In this document: one piece after another, positions 27,812-36,486 of the stretch
Numbering within the stretch: the stretch's first letter is position 1
Layout of the letters: each line of letters opens with the position of its first letter
Source: Bacteroidota bacterium
GTDB lineage: Bacteria > Bacteroidota > Bacteroidia > Chitinophagales > BACL12
Direction: 5' to 3'
DNA: 64,000 nt
Assembly (NCBI GenBank): GCA_016706865.1
Contig: JADJIS010000002.1
Span: 558,001-622,000 of the forward strand
Notes under the pieces: generated by a model
What the model saw: only the letters and a program-made list of their open reading frames with translations
Database searches by the model: none
What the model was told of the DNA's origin: nothing
Program-made: the position numbers and the translations under genes

Positions 27812-30475
27812 TTATCTGTTTTGTTCATTCGCTTCTCCCTTGTTTGCATTTCCGCTGTTGAACTTGAATCCGATCTGCTCACGGAGGTTGGTTTTTCCTT
27901 CTATATCCAGACTGAAATTTTTCACATCGTCTAAAGCAATGGATTTAATCATTTCTGGGGTTCGTTGAGCAGCAGGAATTCCCGCCATACGTAAATTTTG
28001 ATGGTGAACAATGTCCGCCACAATTTTTCGCATTGTTCTCGCATTGCCGAAAAACTTATTGCGGTTGGCAGTTAATTGGGTAATATATCCTTTTAAATGT
28101 GATGCGGCTTCTTCTGTTAAGAATAAATATTCTTTTTTAAGCATATTTTCCCCGATCACAAATAATTCTTCTTCCGTGTAATCCTCAAAATGAATAAATT
28201 TATCAAAACGCGATTTAAGTCCCGGATTGGATTCGAGAAATATTGCCATATTATCAGTGTATCCCGCAACAATAACTATAAATTCGCCGCGGTGATCTTC
28301 CATGCGCTTTAATAATGTTTCAATTGCCTCACGTCCGAAATCATTTTCGCCACCCTGACTTAAAGAATATGCTTCATCAATAAATAAACCACCACCCATT
28401 GCAGCTTCAATCATGCCATCGGCCTTAATTGCAGTTTGTCCAACATAACCCGCAACCATTCCCTCGCGATCTGTTTCCACTAAATGTCCGCGCTCTAAAA
28501 TTCCCAGTGCTTTAAATATTTTCACCAAAATTCTGGCAACAGTTGTTTTTCCTGTCCCGGGATTTCCGGTAAATACGGTATGTAGTGAAAATGATTTTTT
28601 TACATCGCGACCAATTTCTTTATAATATCGAACAAGTTTTACAGTCTCTTCAATTTCATTTTTCACCTTCGCCATACCGGTTAATTCTTTTAACTCATTC
28701 ATGGCATCCTGTAATAAAACTTCATCAACCGGAAGCTCTACTTTTTTTGAACTTCCAAATCCGAAAATAATTTCTACATCCTGTAAGATAATGGTACTTA
28801 GATCTTCGTTTGTAAGTTCTTCCGGCTTTTCCTGTTTCATTAATCGAAGAGCCATATTTTGTTTCGCTTCCTCTATAATGGAATTTACATAACGTGCATT
28901 ACCGAATTTATTGTCGCGGTTGCGATAGGCTTCCACCACTTTCATGTAAATTAAATTCTTAGCTTCTTCACTTATGGTAACTCCGCGTTTTTTGGAGTCG
29001 TATTCCGATATTGCCATTAATTCATCGGGATTATAATCAGGAAAATTAATTACCTGAGAAACACGGGAACTTAAACCCGGATTTGAATTTAAAAAGTCGC
29101 GCATTTCTTTCGGATATCCTGCATAAATAATTGCAGTATCTCCGGGTCCATCACTCATCTCTTTAATTAAAACTTCTATTACTTCTTTTCCAAAATCTTT
29201 TCCGTCGTCGCCTCTGTCGCTTAATGCATACGCTTCATCGATAAATAAAATTCCCCCGCGCGCGCGATCAATTGCTGCTTTTGTTTTAGGTGCGGTTTGA
29301 CCAATATATTCTGCAACGAGATCCACTCTTCCAACTTCAGTTACATCGGCACGTTTCAATAATCCCATGGCTTTGTAAATTTTACCAAGCATACGCGCAA
29401 CAGTGGTTTTTCCGGTGCCTGGATTTCCGGTGAATACCATGTTGAGGTTCATCTTATTTTTTTCCTCAAATCCTTTATCCTGACGAATTTTTAGAAATTT
29501 TAAATAAGTGGTTAATTCGTTAATTTCTTTTTTAACAGTTTCTAAACCTATAAGATCATCCAGTTCTTTTTTTGCTGTTTCATATGTTTCTGCATCGGTT
29601 ACAATCGTGGCAGTTTTTAATGTCGCAGTTGCACCTTCAACACCGGTAAGCCAAACTGGATCGCCTGTGAGTTCAACATCTGCAGTGCCCACTTCAAATG
29701 GAACAACAGCAATTATATTATCCATAAAAACCACTTCGCAAGTATATTTATCGGGATACCAAAATCCCGCTGCATCACTTCCATAACCAACATCCATTAC
29801 AATATTTTTCCGGCTGTCGTTCACATGCTCAAACCAATAGGATGCTCCTTTTAATTGATGCACATCATTGTAGAAATAAAAATTAAATTCCAGAGGAAAA
29901 TATTTTTCATGTGATATTTTATTCGTAAGATCCAATTCAATGGAAATATATTGCGCAGTATCCTTATTAAATGTAGTTAGATATTTTCTGTTCTCACGCG
30001 CAACATTTGCCTTGGGAGCATTAAATAATTTTATAGAGTTAAAATCGAAATAGGGATTATTTCCTGCAGAAACTAAACCGTTGTTGGTGATATAAAAGTA
30101 ATTAGTTCCTACTAAAACCTCATCAATCCAAATTTCCCATTTGTAGGTGCCCTTTTTCCACCAACCCGGAGTAGCGGTTCCCCAACCTTCACGAACGAAA
30201 ATGATATTCTGGTCGGTGGTAACCACGATATCTTTTTCTAGTTTACACATCTCCTTGTTCTCGTAATATTCTGTTGCTTTTATCACAACCTTTGCCTTCC
30301 ACTCCTCCTCGTCGAACAGGAGATTGAACAATTGTAACTCCACATTTACGTAACAAACTTCCGTTTCATCAAAAACGATCCTGTAGTTCTTGGTGTTGCC
30401 GAAAAAATTCTCCAGCGAACCATAAACCTTCATTTCCTTGAACTTATACCGTTTTTTCTCTTCTTTCTTGGCCAT
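27812..30475 (-). CDS. Tandem CbbX/SpoVK-type AAA+ ATPase
   Basis: The 887-residue cytosolic protein has two CbbX/SpoVK/EccA-like AAA+ modules. Module 1 has Walker A TGNPGTGKTTVAR (349-361) and Walker B GGILFIDEAYAL (407-418); module 2 has Walker A TGNPGTGKTTVAR (636-648) and Walker B GGGLFIDEAYSL (694-705). Each is followed by SNPGLSSRV or SNPGLKSRF (sensor/arginine finger region). Residues 1-130 and 140-265 are two related beta-rich domains, matching at NIIFVREGWG.ATPGWW versus NIVMDVGYGSDAAGFWY. Relatives remodel Rubisco (CbbX) or serve type VII secretion (EccA); the partner here is unknown. No adjacent substrate gene is obvious. Confidence 0.85.
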   Translation of the reverse strand: MAKKEEKKRYKFKEMKVYGSLENFFGNTKNYRIVFDETEVCYVNVELQLFNLLFDEEEWKAKVVIKATEYYENKEMCKLEKDIVVTTDQNIIFVREGWGTATPGWWKKGTYKWEIWIDEVLVGTNYFYITNNGLVSAGNNPYFDFNSIKLFNAPKANVARENRKYLTTFNKDTAQYISIELDLTNKISHEKYFPLEFNFYFYNDVHQLKGASYWFEHVNDSRKNIVMDVGYGSDAAGFWYPDKYTCEVVFMDNIIAVVPFEVGTADVELTGDPVWLTGVEGATATLKTATIVTDAETYETAKKELDDLIGLETVKKEINELTTYLKFLKIRQDKGFEEKNKMNLNMVFTGNPGTGKTTVARMLGKIYKAMGLLKRADVTEVGRVDLVAEYIGQTAPKTKAAIDRARGGILFIDEAYALSDRGDDGKDFGKEVIEVLIKEMSDGPGDTAIIYAGYPKEMRDFLNSNPGLSSRVSQVINFPDYNPDELMAISEYDSKKRGVTISEEAKNLIYMKVVEAYRNRDNKFGNARYVNSIIEEAKQNMALRLMKQEKPEELTNEDLSTIILQDVEIIFGFGSSKKVELPVDEVLLQDAMNELKELTGMAKVKNEIEETVKLVRYYKEIGRDVKKSFSLHTVFTGNPGTGKTTVARILVKIFKALGILERGHLVETDREGMVAGYVGQTAIKADGMIEAAMGGGLFIDEAYSLSQGGENDFGREAIETLLKRMEDHRGEFIVIVAGYTDNMAIFLESNPGLKSRFDKFIHFEDYTEEELFVIGENMLKKEYLFLTEEAASHLKGYITQLTANRNKFFGNARTMRKIVADIVHHQNLRMAGIPAAQRTPEMIKSIALDDVKNFSLDIEGKTNLREQIGFKFNSGNANKGEANEQNR

Positions 30476-30660
30476 AACTGTCTTTAAATACTTTTGTAAA
30501 AGGGTGGTAAAAATAGGGAATTCCTGATTTTGTTTGGTTTTTTGTTTGCGGCAAAACTATTAACATAAAAAGATAAAAAACATTATAATACATTGATTAT
30601 CAGCGAAATACAAAATATTATAAATTTGGGAACTTTTTATCGTAAAATTTTGTTACTACG

Positions 30661-31134
30661 TCATTCACCCGGAAAAGTGAACATTTCGAAATTAGTCGCT
30701 ATTCCAAAATAACTGACCACTTCCTCCACCAAACTTTCCCGAACCACAATAATCACCTTAAAGGAATCATCTTTTGAATTAAGCAACTCTTTGAGTTCCA
30801 CTTCAAAACCTTCCCCTTTCAATTCCAATGGTCCAACTTCATCAATAATTATCCAGCCATTTTTTCTATTCGTAGCATTCTTCAGGATATTTTTTGCGCG
30901 AACAAAACCAGAAACACTAAAAATGTATTTTCCTATACTTAAAACGTTTTCCTCATGTTCTAAAGCTTCCATTTCAAATTGATCTCCGGTAGCAACATCT
31001 ACAAAAACTCTTTTTCCATTTATTTTAGGCGTAAGAATTCCGTAAACGTCGTTTCTGTTTTTGCACCATTCTGTTAGCCGGGTGGTTTTGCCTGAATTAA
31101 TCGGTCCGGTTACGATGAGAGCTTTTTTGGGCAT
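30661..31134 (-). CDS. THEP1-like P-loop nucleoside-triphosphatase
   Basis: The 157-residue protein has Walker A TGPINSGKTTRL (9-20), a Walker B-type IIIDEVGPLELKGEG (about 95-109) and VIIVVRESLVEEV. This is the compact THEP1 / DUF2478 NTPase fold, cytosolic. Physiological substrates of the family are unsettled. It is on the same strand as, and downstream of, the membrane protein ending at 32191, but a 1-kb repeat block lies between them. Starts and ends are unambiguous. Confidence 0.78.
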   Translation of the reverse strand: MPKKALIVTGPINSGKTTRLTEWCKNRNDVYGILTPKINGKRVFVDVATGDQFEMEALEHEENVLSIGKYIFSVSGFVRAKNILKNATNRKNGWIIIDEVGPLELKGEGFEVELKELLNSKDDSFKVIIVVRESLVEEVVSYFGIATNFEMFTFPGE

Positions 31135-32190
31135 TTTTGGTTTATTTTAAAATTAATTCTTTTCCCGGTTAACTAGTCAACAGTCAACAGTGGGCAGTGG
31201 GCAGTTTGTAACATTGATGGTTGTCGCTTCGAATTAAAATTTTACTACGATTAAATACTTCACGATTAATCAATATGAAATTAATTTTTTAATTTAAAGT
31301 CAATCCAATCCCGTGTCTCCTTTCCGGTACCGATAGTGAGACCCTCGCTAAGAGCGAGAGCCTCACTTGCTCCGAATTAATGCAAATCCCACCCTTTGTT
31401 TTCCTGTGTCCCATTTACAATGTCCCATGTCAAGTCCCGTGTCCCGTGTCCTGTGTCCTTTTTTCGATTGCCGATAGTGAGACCCTCGCTAAGAGCGAGA
31501 GCCTCACTCGCTCCGACAAGATGGTTGATCTCTGCATGATTAGAAAATACCTTAATCACGTTATTATTTAAATCTATATTATCTAATTTTTTTATCTATT
31601 TTCATCCGCCAAATCCGCGTCATCCGTGTTCCCATTTTTTTTCACCCTTTGTACCGGCTTCCAAATCCATAACTCGCTCCGAATTAATGCAAATCCCACC
31701 CTTTGTTTTCCTGTGTCCCATTTACCTTGTCCCATGTCAAGTCCCGTGTCCCGTGTCCTGTGTCCTGTGTCCTTTTTTCGATTGCCGATAGTGAGACCCT
31801 CGCTACAAGCGAGAGCCTCACTCGCTCTGACAAGATGGTTCAACTTTGCATGATTAGAAAATACCTTAATCACATTATTATTTAAATCTATATAATCTAA
31901 TTTTTTTTTATCCTTTTTTCATCCGCCAAATCCGCGTCATCCGCGTTCCCCTTTTTTTCCACCCTTTGTTTTCCTGTGTCCCATTTACAATGTCCCATGT
32001 CAAGTCCCGTGTCCCGTGTCCTGTGTCCCGTGTCCTTTTTTCGATTGCCGATAGTGAGACCCTCGCTAAGAGCGAGAGCCTCACTCGCTCCGAATTAATG
32101 CAAATCCCACCCTTTGTTTTCCTGATACATGATACCTGATTCCCAACACGCGCGCAGCGCTGTCCTATGTCCACTTTCCCTTGTCCCATG
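31135..32190. repeat. Mosaic repeat block, about 1.05 kb
   Basis: From about 31320 the block repeats a compound unit: CCACCCTTTGTTTTCCTGTG, a GTGTCCCGTGTCCTGTGTCC tract, a 33-bp palindrome (AGTGAGACCCTCGCT ... AGCGAGAGCCTCACT), a GATTAGAAAATACCTTAATC stretch and ATCCGC-rich sequence. The ACCCTTTG anchor is at 31391, 31698, 31961 and 32109. Palindromes lie at 31335-31367, 31476-31508, 31790-31822 and 32053-32085. Reading frames inside it are repeat translations, not genes. Confidence 0.85.
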
Positions 32191-33252
32191 TCAAGTCCCG
32201 TGTCCTGTGTCCTGTGTCCCGTGTCCCCCCAAGGGTAGCAACGCATTCACCATCACCACTTTAAAAAAAATATTAAGTCTTCGAATTCCTTTCCTACCGG
32301 AAGTGTAATTCCAACTCTGTTCTACAAGTCCATTCGTGGATGGAATTAATAAAAGAATTTCACTGATGCTATTTTGATATTTTGATTGTTGTTTTTCAAG
32401 CCACCTTTTTAATAATTTTAATAATAGTGGTCCCACCAAAAAATACCAGGTTAAAATAATTAAGAAGGATCGCATTAAAATATGCCCTACTTCATCCGGA
32501 ATTAATAGTGGTTCTCCTATATGCAAAATTCCCTGTAACCATAATAAACTGAGTATAATCCAAATAATAAATAAACCGGATCTGAATAAACGTTTTTTGT
32601 GCCCTGTTTTGATGGGTAATTCTGTGTTATTTGATGATGAGTTTGTATTTTTTATTGATGTATCATTTAATGTAAAATCATTTTTCCATTTCGGCACTGA
32701 AGTCGGAATGCGCGAGGCAATAATACCGATGCAAACTCCTACTACAATATGTAAAAACAAATATCCCACTCCGATATACAAACTGTAATTGGTTACATTT
32801 TCCTGATTGGTGAGATTGGAAATAAATTTATTTACCGCCTTCCAAAAATCAATTCCATAAATTAATGTTGGGACGATTATTCCCTGCGCTCCTGATTCGG
32901 CAAGTGCGAGGGTTGCGAAAATGATACAGGAAGTTTTGTAATATTTTTTATTGTAGAAAAAAAGTTCGCCTAAAACACCTTGAAATAATACTGCATAATA
33001 TGCTCCAATTGGGCTGTGCGGACTCAACATCAATTTAAAAATACACACAAGGATAGTTGCTCTTAAGATAGCTCCTTTTTCAGGGACATAAAATCCGATC
33101 AGACAAATAATAATAACGGCACTGCTTCCTACAATTAATCCGGTGATGGGCAATTGAAATCCGTGGATAATGCCGCCTAGAGTACCTTCACAAACGGCCC
33201 ATAATGCGATCAGCCGATAATAAAATTGTGTGTTTGCTATTTGTAACGCCAT
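32191..33252 (-). CDS. Polytopic membrane protein, ECF-S-like N-terminal half
   Basis: The 353-residue protein has five or six hydrophobic helices in residues 10-190, with short loops and GGIIHGFQLPITGLIVG and SPHSPIGAYYAVLFQGVLGE, resembling substrate-binding (S) components of ECF vitamin transporters. A polar Asn/Ser-rich linker (about 200-225) follows, then two or three more helices (about 228-290). The last dozen residues (LGGHGTQDTGHGT) are encoded by the GGACAC repeat, so the native C-terminus is probably lost or shortened. A THEP1-like NTPase follows downstream. Transport of a small molecule is inference only. Confidence 0.65.
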   Translation of the reverse strand: MALQIANTQFYYRLIALWAVCEGTLGGIIHGFQLPITGLIVGSSAVIIICLIGFYVPEKGAILRATILVCIFKLMLSPHSPIGAYYAVLFQGVLGELFFYNKKYYKTSCIIFATLALAESGAQGIIVPTLIYGIDFWKAVNKFISNLTNQENVTNYSLYIGVGYLFLHIVVGVCIGIIASRIPTSVPKWKNDFTLNDTSIKNTNSSSNNTELPIKTGHKKRLFRSGLFIIWIILSLLWLQGILHIGEPLLIPDEVGHILMRSFLIILTWYFLVGPLLLKLLKRWLEKQQSKYQNSISEILLLIPSTNGLVEQSWNYTSGRKGIRRLNIFFKVVMVNALLPLGGHGTQDTGHGT

Positions 33253-33277
33253 AAAATTGAAAGATAAAATATTATTT

Positions 33278-33285
33278 TAAATTTG
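33278..33285 (+). promoter_or_regulatory. -7 element for the sulfite-oxidase-like gene
   Basis: TAAATTTG matches TAnnTTTG and ends 18 nt before the ATG at 33304. It rules out the TTG at 33283, which lies inside it. Confidence 0.55.
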
Positions 33286-33303
33286 TGTTACAATATTTTC
33301 AAA

Positions 33304-34383
33304 ATGGATAAAGATCCTAAGCTGATAGTGCATACCACCGAACCTTTTAATGCCGAACCACCGGTAGAAGAATTGCGGGAAAATTTTATCACACCGCAAC
33401 CTTTATATTATGTGCGTAATCACGGCGAGGTGCCCGTTATTGATGAAAATACTTTTCGCCTTACTGTAAATGGCTTGGTAAATAAAGTGCTTTCTTTAAG
33501 CATGCAGGAATTAAAAAATAATTTTTCTAAACGCACTGTAATGGCAACCTTGCAATGTGCCGGTAACAGAAGAAATCAATTAATTGAATTTGCGGAAGTG
33601 CCGGGTGAAGTTCCCTGGCAAGAAGGAGCGATAAGCAACGCAACTTGGACAGGCGCTCCGCTAAAAGAAATATTAGAACTTGCAGGTGTAAATACAGCAT
33701 GTTTATTTGTTGAATTTATGGGTGCCGATGATGTTTTTCGTCACGGTGAAAATGTTGGGTTCGGCGCATCTATTCCGATAGATAAAGCAATTACTGAAGA
33801 TGTACTTTTAGCATACGAAATGAATGATCTTCCTTTGGAACCAACACATGGTTTTCCATTGCGCGTTGTTGTTCCGGGATATATTGGCGCAAGAAGTGTA
33901 AAATGGGTAACACATATCACTTTACTTGATCATCCCTCCAAAAATTATTTTCAGGATCACGCATATCGATTATTTCCCCCTCAGGCAAAACCGGATACTA
34001 TTGTCTGGGATACCGGATTGCAATTGAGTGAACTTGCAGTAAATTGTGCTATTACTTTTCCAAAAACAAATACCATTATTGATGCAGGAAAAATAACCGT
34101 AAAGGGATATGCAATGAGTGGGGGAGGAAGAATAATTACCCGCGTTGATATTTCCACCGATGGAGGAGAAACATGGATTACCGCAAAAATTACAGAAGGA
34201 AATCATAAATGGGCCTGGGTATTTTGGGAACTGGAATTAGAATTCACAAAAGGAAAACACGAAATTATTACACGCGCCTTCGACTCCGCTGCAAACACAC
34301 AACCGGAAGAAGCTAAACATGTTTGGAATTTTAAGGGGTATATGAATAATGCGTGGCATAGGGTTTATGTCCAGGTAAAATGA
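33304..34383 (+). CDS. Sulfite-oxidase-family molybdopterin enzyme
   Basis: The 359-residue protein matches the Mo-binding and dimerisation domains of the sulfite oxidase family. ATLQCAGNRR holds the molybdenum-ligand Cys (about residue 85), followed by WTGAPLKEIL, GFGASIPIDKA, PLEPTHGFPLRVVVPGYIGARSVKW and a C-terminal Ig-like dimerisation domain (about 240-359, ISTDGGETWITAKI). There is no cytochrome b5 domain and no Tat signal, so it looks cytosolic with an unknown electron acceptor. Neither molybdopterin synthesis genes nor a cytochrome partner are near. ATG chosen from the promoter position. Confidence 0.9.
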   Translation: MDKDPKLIVHTTEPFNAEPPVEELRENFITPQPLYYVRNHGEVPVIDENTFRLTVNGLVNKVLSLSMQELKNNFSKRTVMATLQCAGNRRNQLIEFAEVPGEVPWQEGAISNATWTGAPLKEILELAGVNTACLFVEFMGADDVFRHGENVGFGASIPIDKAITEDVLLAYEMNDLPLEPTHGFPLRVVVPGYIGARSVKWVTHITLLDHPSKNYFQDHAYRLFPPQAKPDTIVWDTGLQLSELAVNCAITFPKTNTIIDAGKITVKGYAMSGGGRIITRVDISTDGGETWITAKITEGNHKWAWVFWELELEFTKGKHEIITRAFDSAANTQPEEAKHVWNFKGYMNNAWHRVYVQVK

Positions 34384-34425
34384 AGGAGTGAAGAAATGAA
34401 GGAGTGAAGGAATGAAGGAATGAAC
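34384..34425 (+). repeat. TGAAGGAG/TGAAGGAA short tandem tract
   Basis: Head-to-tail 8-10-bp units based on TGAAGGAATGAAGGAGTGAA start right after the stop codon. The reverse complement of the same motif follows the DUF885 gene at about 43930-43970. Confidence 0.75.
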
Positions 34426-34426
34426 A

Positions 34427-34800
34427 GCCGGGCTACGATCAATTATCAAATTACCAGATTACCCAATTAATAAATGCTACGGCCGGGCTACGATCAATTA
34501 TCAAATTACCAGATTACCCAATTAATAAATGCTACGGCCGGGCTACGATCAATTATCAAATTACCAGATTACCCAATTAATAAATGCTGCGGCCGGGCAT
34601 CGATTAATTAGCAAATTAGCAAATGAAACAGCCGGCTTCGATTTAGGATCAAATTTTGAGACTATCAAATTAGTAAATGAATCATCAGGCCTATATTCAA
34701 TCCGCCGCGGCGGATCAAATTACTAGACTTATTAATTAGTAAATGAACCATCCGGCCTGGATTAAATTAACAAATTAACAAATTAACAAACTAATAAATT
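34427..34800. repeat. 55-bp tandem repeat, three clean copies plus decayed ones
   Basis: The anchor GGCTACGATC occurs at 34431, 34486 and 34541, exactly 55 bp apart, with near-identical units (CAATTATCAAATTACCAGAT ...). Further degenerate units sharing GCCGG and CAAATTA continue to about 34800. No gene is supported in this 424-bp gap. Confidence 0.85.
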
Positions 34801-34807
34801 ACCAGGT

Positions 34808-35350
34808 CTACTTTTCCGGAAATCTGAATCCGTTTAAATATAAACTTTGAAAATTATAATTCATTTCTTCCATAGAGGATACATATAGAACTGCAATAAA
34901 ATTTTCATCCACCCAACCTTTTATTGCATATTGTTTTTTATCTGCATCTTCGCCATACATTAAAATGCCTCGGGCAGCCGGATGCGATTCTAAGGTATGT
35001 CCGTAACCGGGTTCCATAACATTGGTTAGCATAAATGCAGAGCTGCTTAAAAATTCCATGTAACTCAATAATAATTCTTCCCATGCAATAGTGTCACTTC
35101 CAAGTGCTTCTTTAATTTTTACAATAATAGCTCCATATTGAGCATTTCCAAAATCCACCTGACAAGTATAAACTTCACTGCTGTCTTCAGAATAACTTTT
35201 ATCAAATGTGGGTTCCGAAGGCATATATATTAAAGTTCCTGATTCCATTACCGGATATTTTACAAAACGTGGAGTTTGTGCTTTGGTCGCAGAATTAAAT
35301 CCCGCAATGATCAAACAAAAAATTAAAATTTTGAGACGGAAATTTCGCAT
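34808..35350 (-). CDS. Hypothetical secreted protein
   Basis: The 180-residue protein has a signal peptide (about 1-24, ATKAQ) and a mixed alpha/beta mature domain with no motif I recognise; WVDENFIAVLYV and FQSLYLNGFRFPEK close it. A good TAnnTTTG promoter lies 22 bp upstream on the minus strand, which supports expression. No neighbour suggests a role: it is convergent with the sulfite-oxidase-like gene and divergent from ppk2. Confidence 0.7.
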   Translation of the reverse strand: MRNFRLKILIFCLIIAGFNSATKAQTPRFVKYPVMESGTLIYMPSEPTFDKSYSEDSSEVYTCQVDFGNAQYGAIIVKIKEALGSDTIAWEELLLSYMEFLSSSAFMLTNVMEPGYGHTLESHPAARGILMYGEDADKKQYAIKGWVDENFIAVLYVSSMEEMNYNFQSLYLNGFRFPEK

Positions 35351-35371
35351 AAGAACTTAACTATTTTAATT

Positions 35372-35379
35372 CAAAATTA
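35372..35379 (-). promoter_or_regulatory. -7 element for the secreted protein at 34808
   Basis: Minus-strand TAATTTTG matches TAnnTTTG, 21 nt upstream of the ATG at 35350. Confidence 0.5.
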
Positions 35380-35487
35380 ATAAAGTATGTCAGGATTGAA
35401 AATTTTATTAAAGGAAATATCTTTCCTTTAATATAAACTATTTGTTTACGCTCTGAAATGAATTGCAATTAATTTTAAATGTTCCCT

Positions 35488-35495
35488 TAATTTTG
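35488..35495 (+). promoter_or_regulatory. -7 element for ppk2
   Basis: TAATTTTG matches TAnnTTTG, with a TTG at 35463-35465 as a possible -33 element, and ends 15 nt before the ATG at 35511. Confidence 0.55.
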
Positions 35496-35510
35496 CTTAA
35501 AAACAAGATT

Positions 35511-36269
35511 ATGGCAAACATTATATTATCCGCAATAGATACCGCACCAACTAAAAAATTTGAAAAAGAGCCAATTAAGGCAAAAACCAAAGATTATATC
35601 GACCAATTAAGTGAATTACAAAATCTGCTTTTCGCACAATCCAAACATAGTCTGCTCATTATTTTACAGGGAATGGATGCAAGTGGTAAGGATGGTGTAA
35701 TTAAGGAAGTGTTTTCAGGAACAAATCCGATGGGTTGCAGGGTAAATGGTTTTAAGAAGCCATCAGAAGAAGAAATGGGACACGAATTTTTATGGCGTAT
35801 TCATAAAAATGTCCCGCCAAAAGGGATGATCCATATTTTTAATCGCTCTCATTATGAAGACGTGGTGATACAAAGAGTGCATAAATGGGTGGATATGCCT
35901 ACTATAAAACGCAGATATGAACATATCAATGCATTTGAACAACTGATTCAGGAAAATAATACCATCATCCTCAAATTTTATCTCCACGTTTCACAAAAAG
36001 AACAAATGGAAAGGTTGAAGGAAAGACTCTCTGACCCTAGAAAAATGTGGAAATATAATCCTAACGACCTCGCAGAAAGCAAACGTTGGAATGAATATAT
36101 GTCAGCATATGAAGATGCCTTCAACGCTTGCGGACCAAAAATCCCCTGGATAATTGTTCCCTCCGATAAAAACTGGTATAAGGAATATATTGTTGCAAAA
36201 ACCATAGTGGAGGTACTGTCAAACCTAAAGATGGAATATCCGGGATTACCGGGAGTTAAGGGTAGCTGA
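35511..36269 (+). CDS. ppk2: Polyphosphate kinase 2 family protein
   Basis: PPK2 enzymes transfer phosphate between polyphosphate and nucleotides. The 252-residue protein carries Walker A GMDASGKDG (54-62), the lid and Walker B regions FLWRIHKNVPPKGMIHIFNR and SHYEDVVIQRVH, and RLSDPRKMWKYNPNDLAESKRW with the usual basic polyphosphate-binding residues. It is a single-domain PPK2; class (ADP or AMP phosphorylating) cannot be fixed by eye. The ATG was chosen over a TTG at 35463 that lies in the -33 region of the promoter. Cytosolic and monocistronic. Confidence 0.92.
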   Translation: MANIILSAIDTAPTKKFEKEPIKAKTKDYIDQLSELQNLLFAQSKHSLLIILQGMDASGKDGVIKEVFSGTNPMGCRVNGFKKPSEEEMGHEFLWRIHKNVPPKGMIHIFNRSHYEDVVIQRVHKWVDMPTIKRRYEHINAFEQLIQENNTIILKFYLHVSQKEQMERLKERLSDPRKMWKYNPNDLAESKRWNEYMSAYEDAFNACGPKIPWIIVPSDKNWYKEYIVAKTIVEVLSNLKMEYPGLPGVKGS

Positions 36270-36486
36270 TTATGACATTACTCGAGCATAAACTGTCAAA
36301 AATTGATTTCTTGTTAAACCAGCTTTTGTAGTGATTTCTGATCAAAAACAGATTGACGATGCCCTTTATCACTTGGTTGCACCCCAAAAATAAAGCTGTT
36401 TTGACTTGCAAATAATTTAAAAGTGATGTAATCTTGTAATTGACAAAGTGGGAGTCCCTTAAATCAATGTTTCTTTAGTCACATCT

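Noticed and set aside
31377..32246. Several 60-112-codon ORFs on both strands in the 31-32 kb block
   Set aside because: They translate the same mosaic repeats (GHGTRD/TGHGTQ-type strings), recur in every copy, and have no independent start or family signal.
33283..33303. TTG start seven codons upstream of the sulfite-oxidase-like ATG
   Set aside because: The codon is part of the TAAATTTG promoter element; the ATG at 33304 fits better.
34529..34726. 65-codon ORF
   Set aside because: Lies inside the 55-bp tandem array and its decayed copies.
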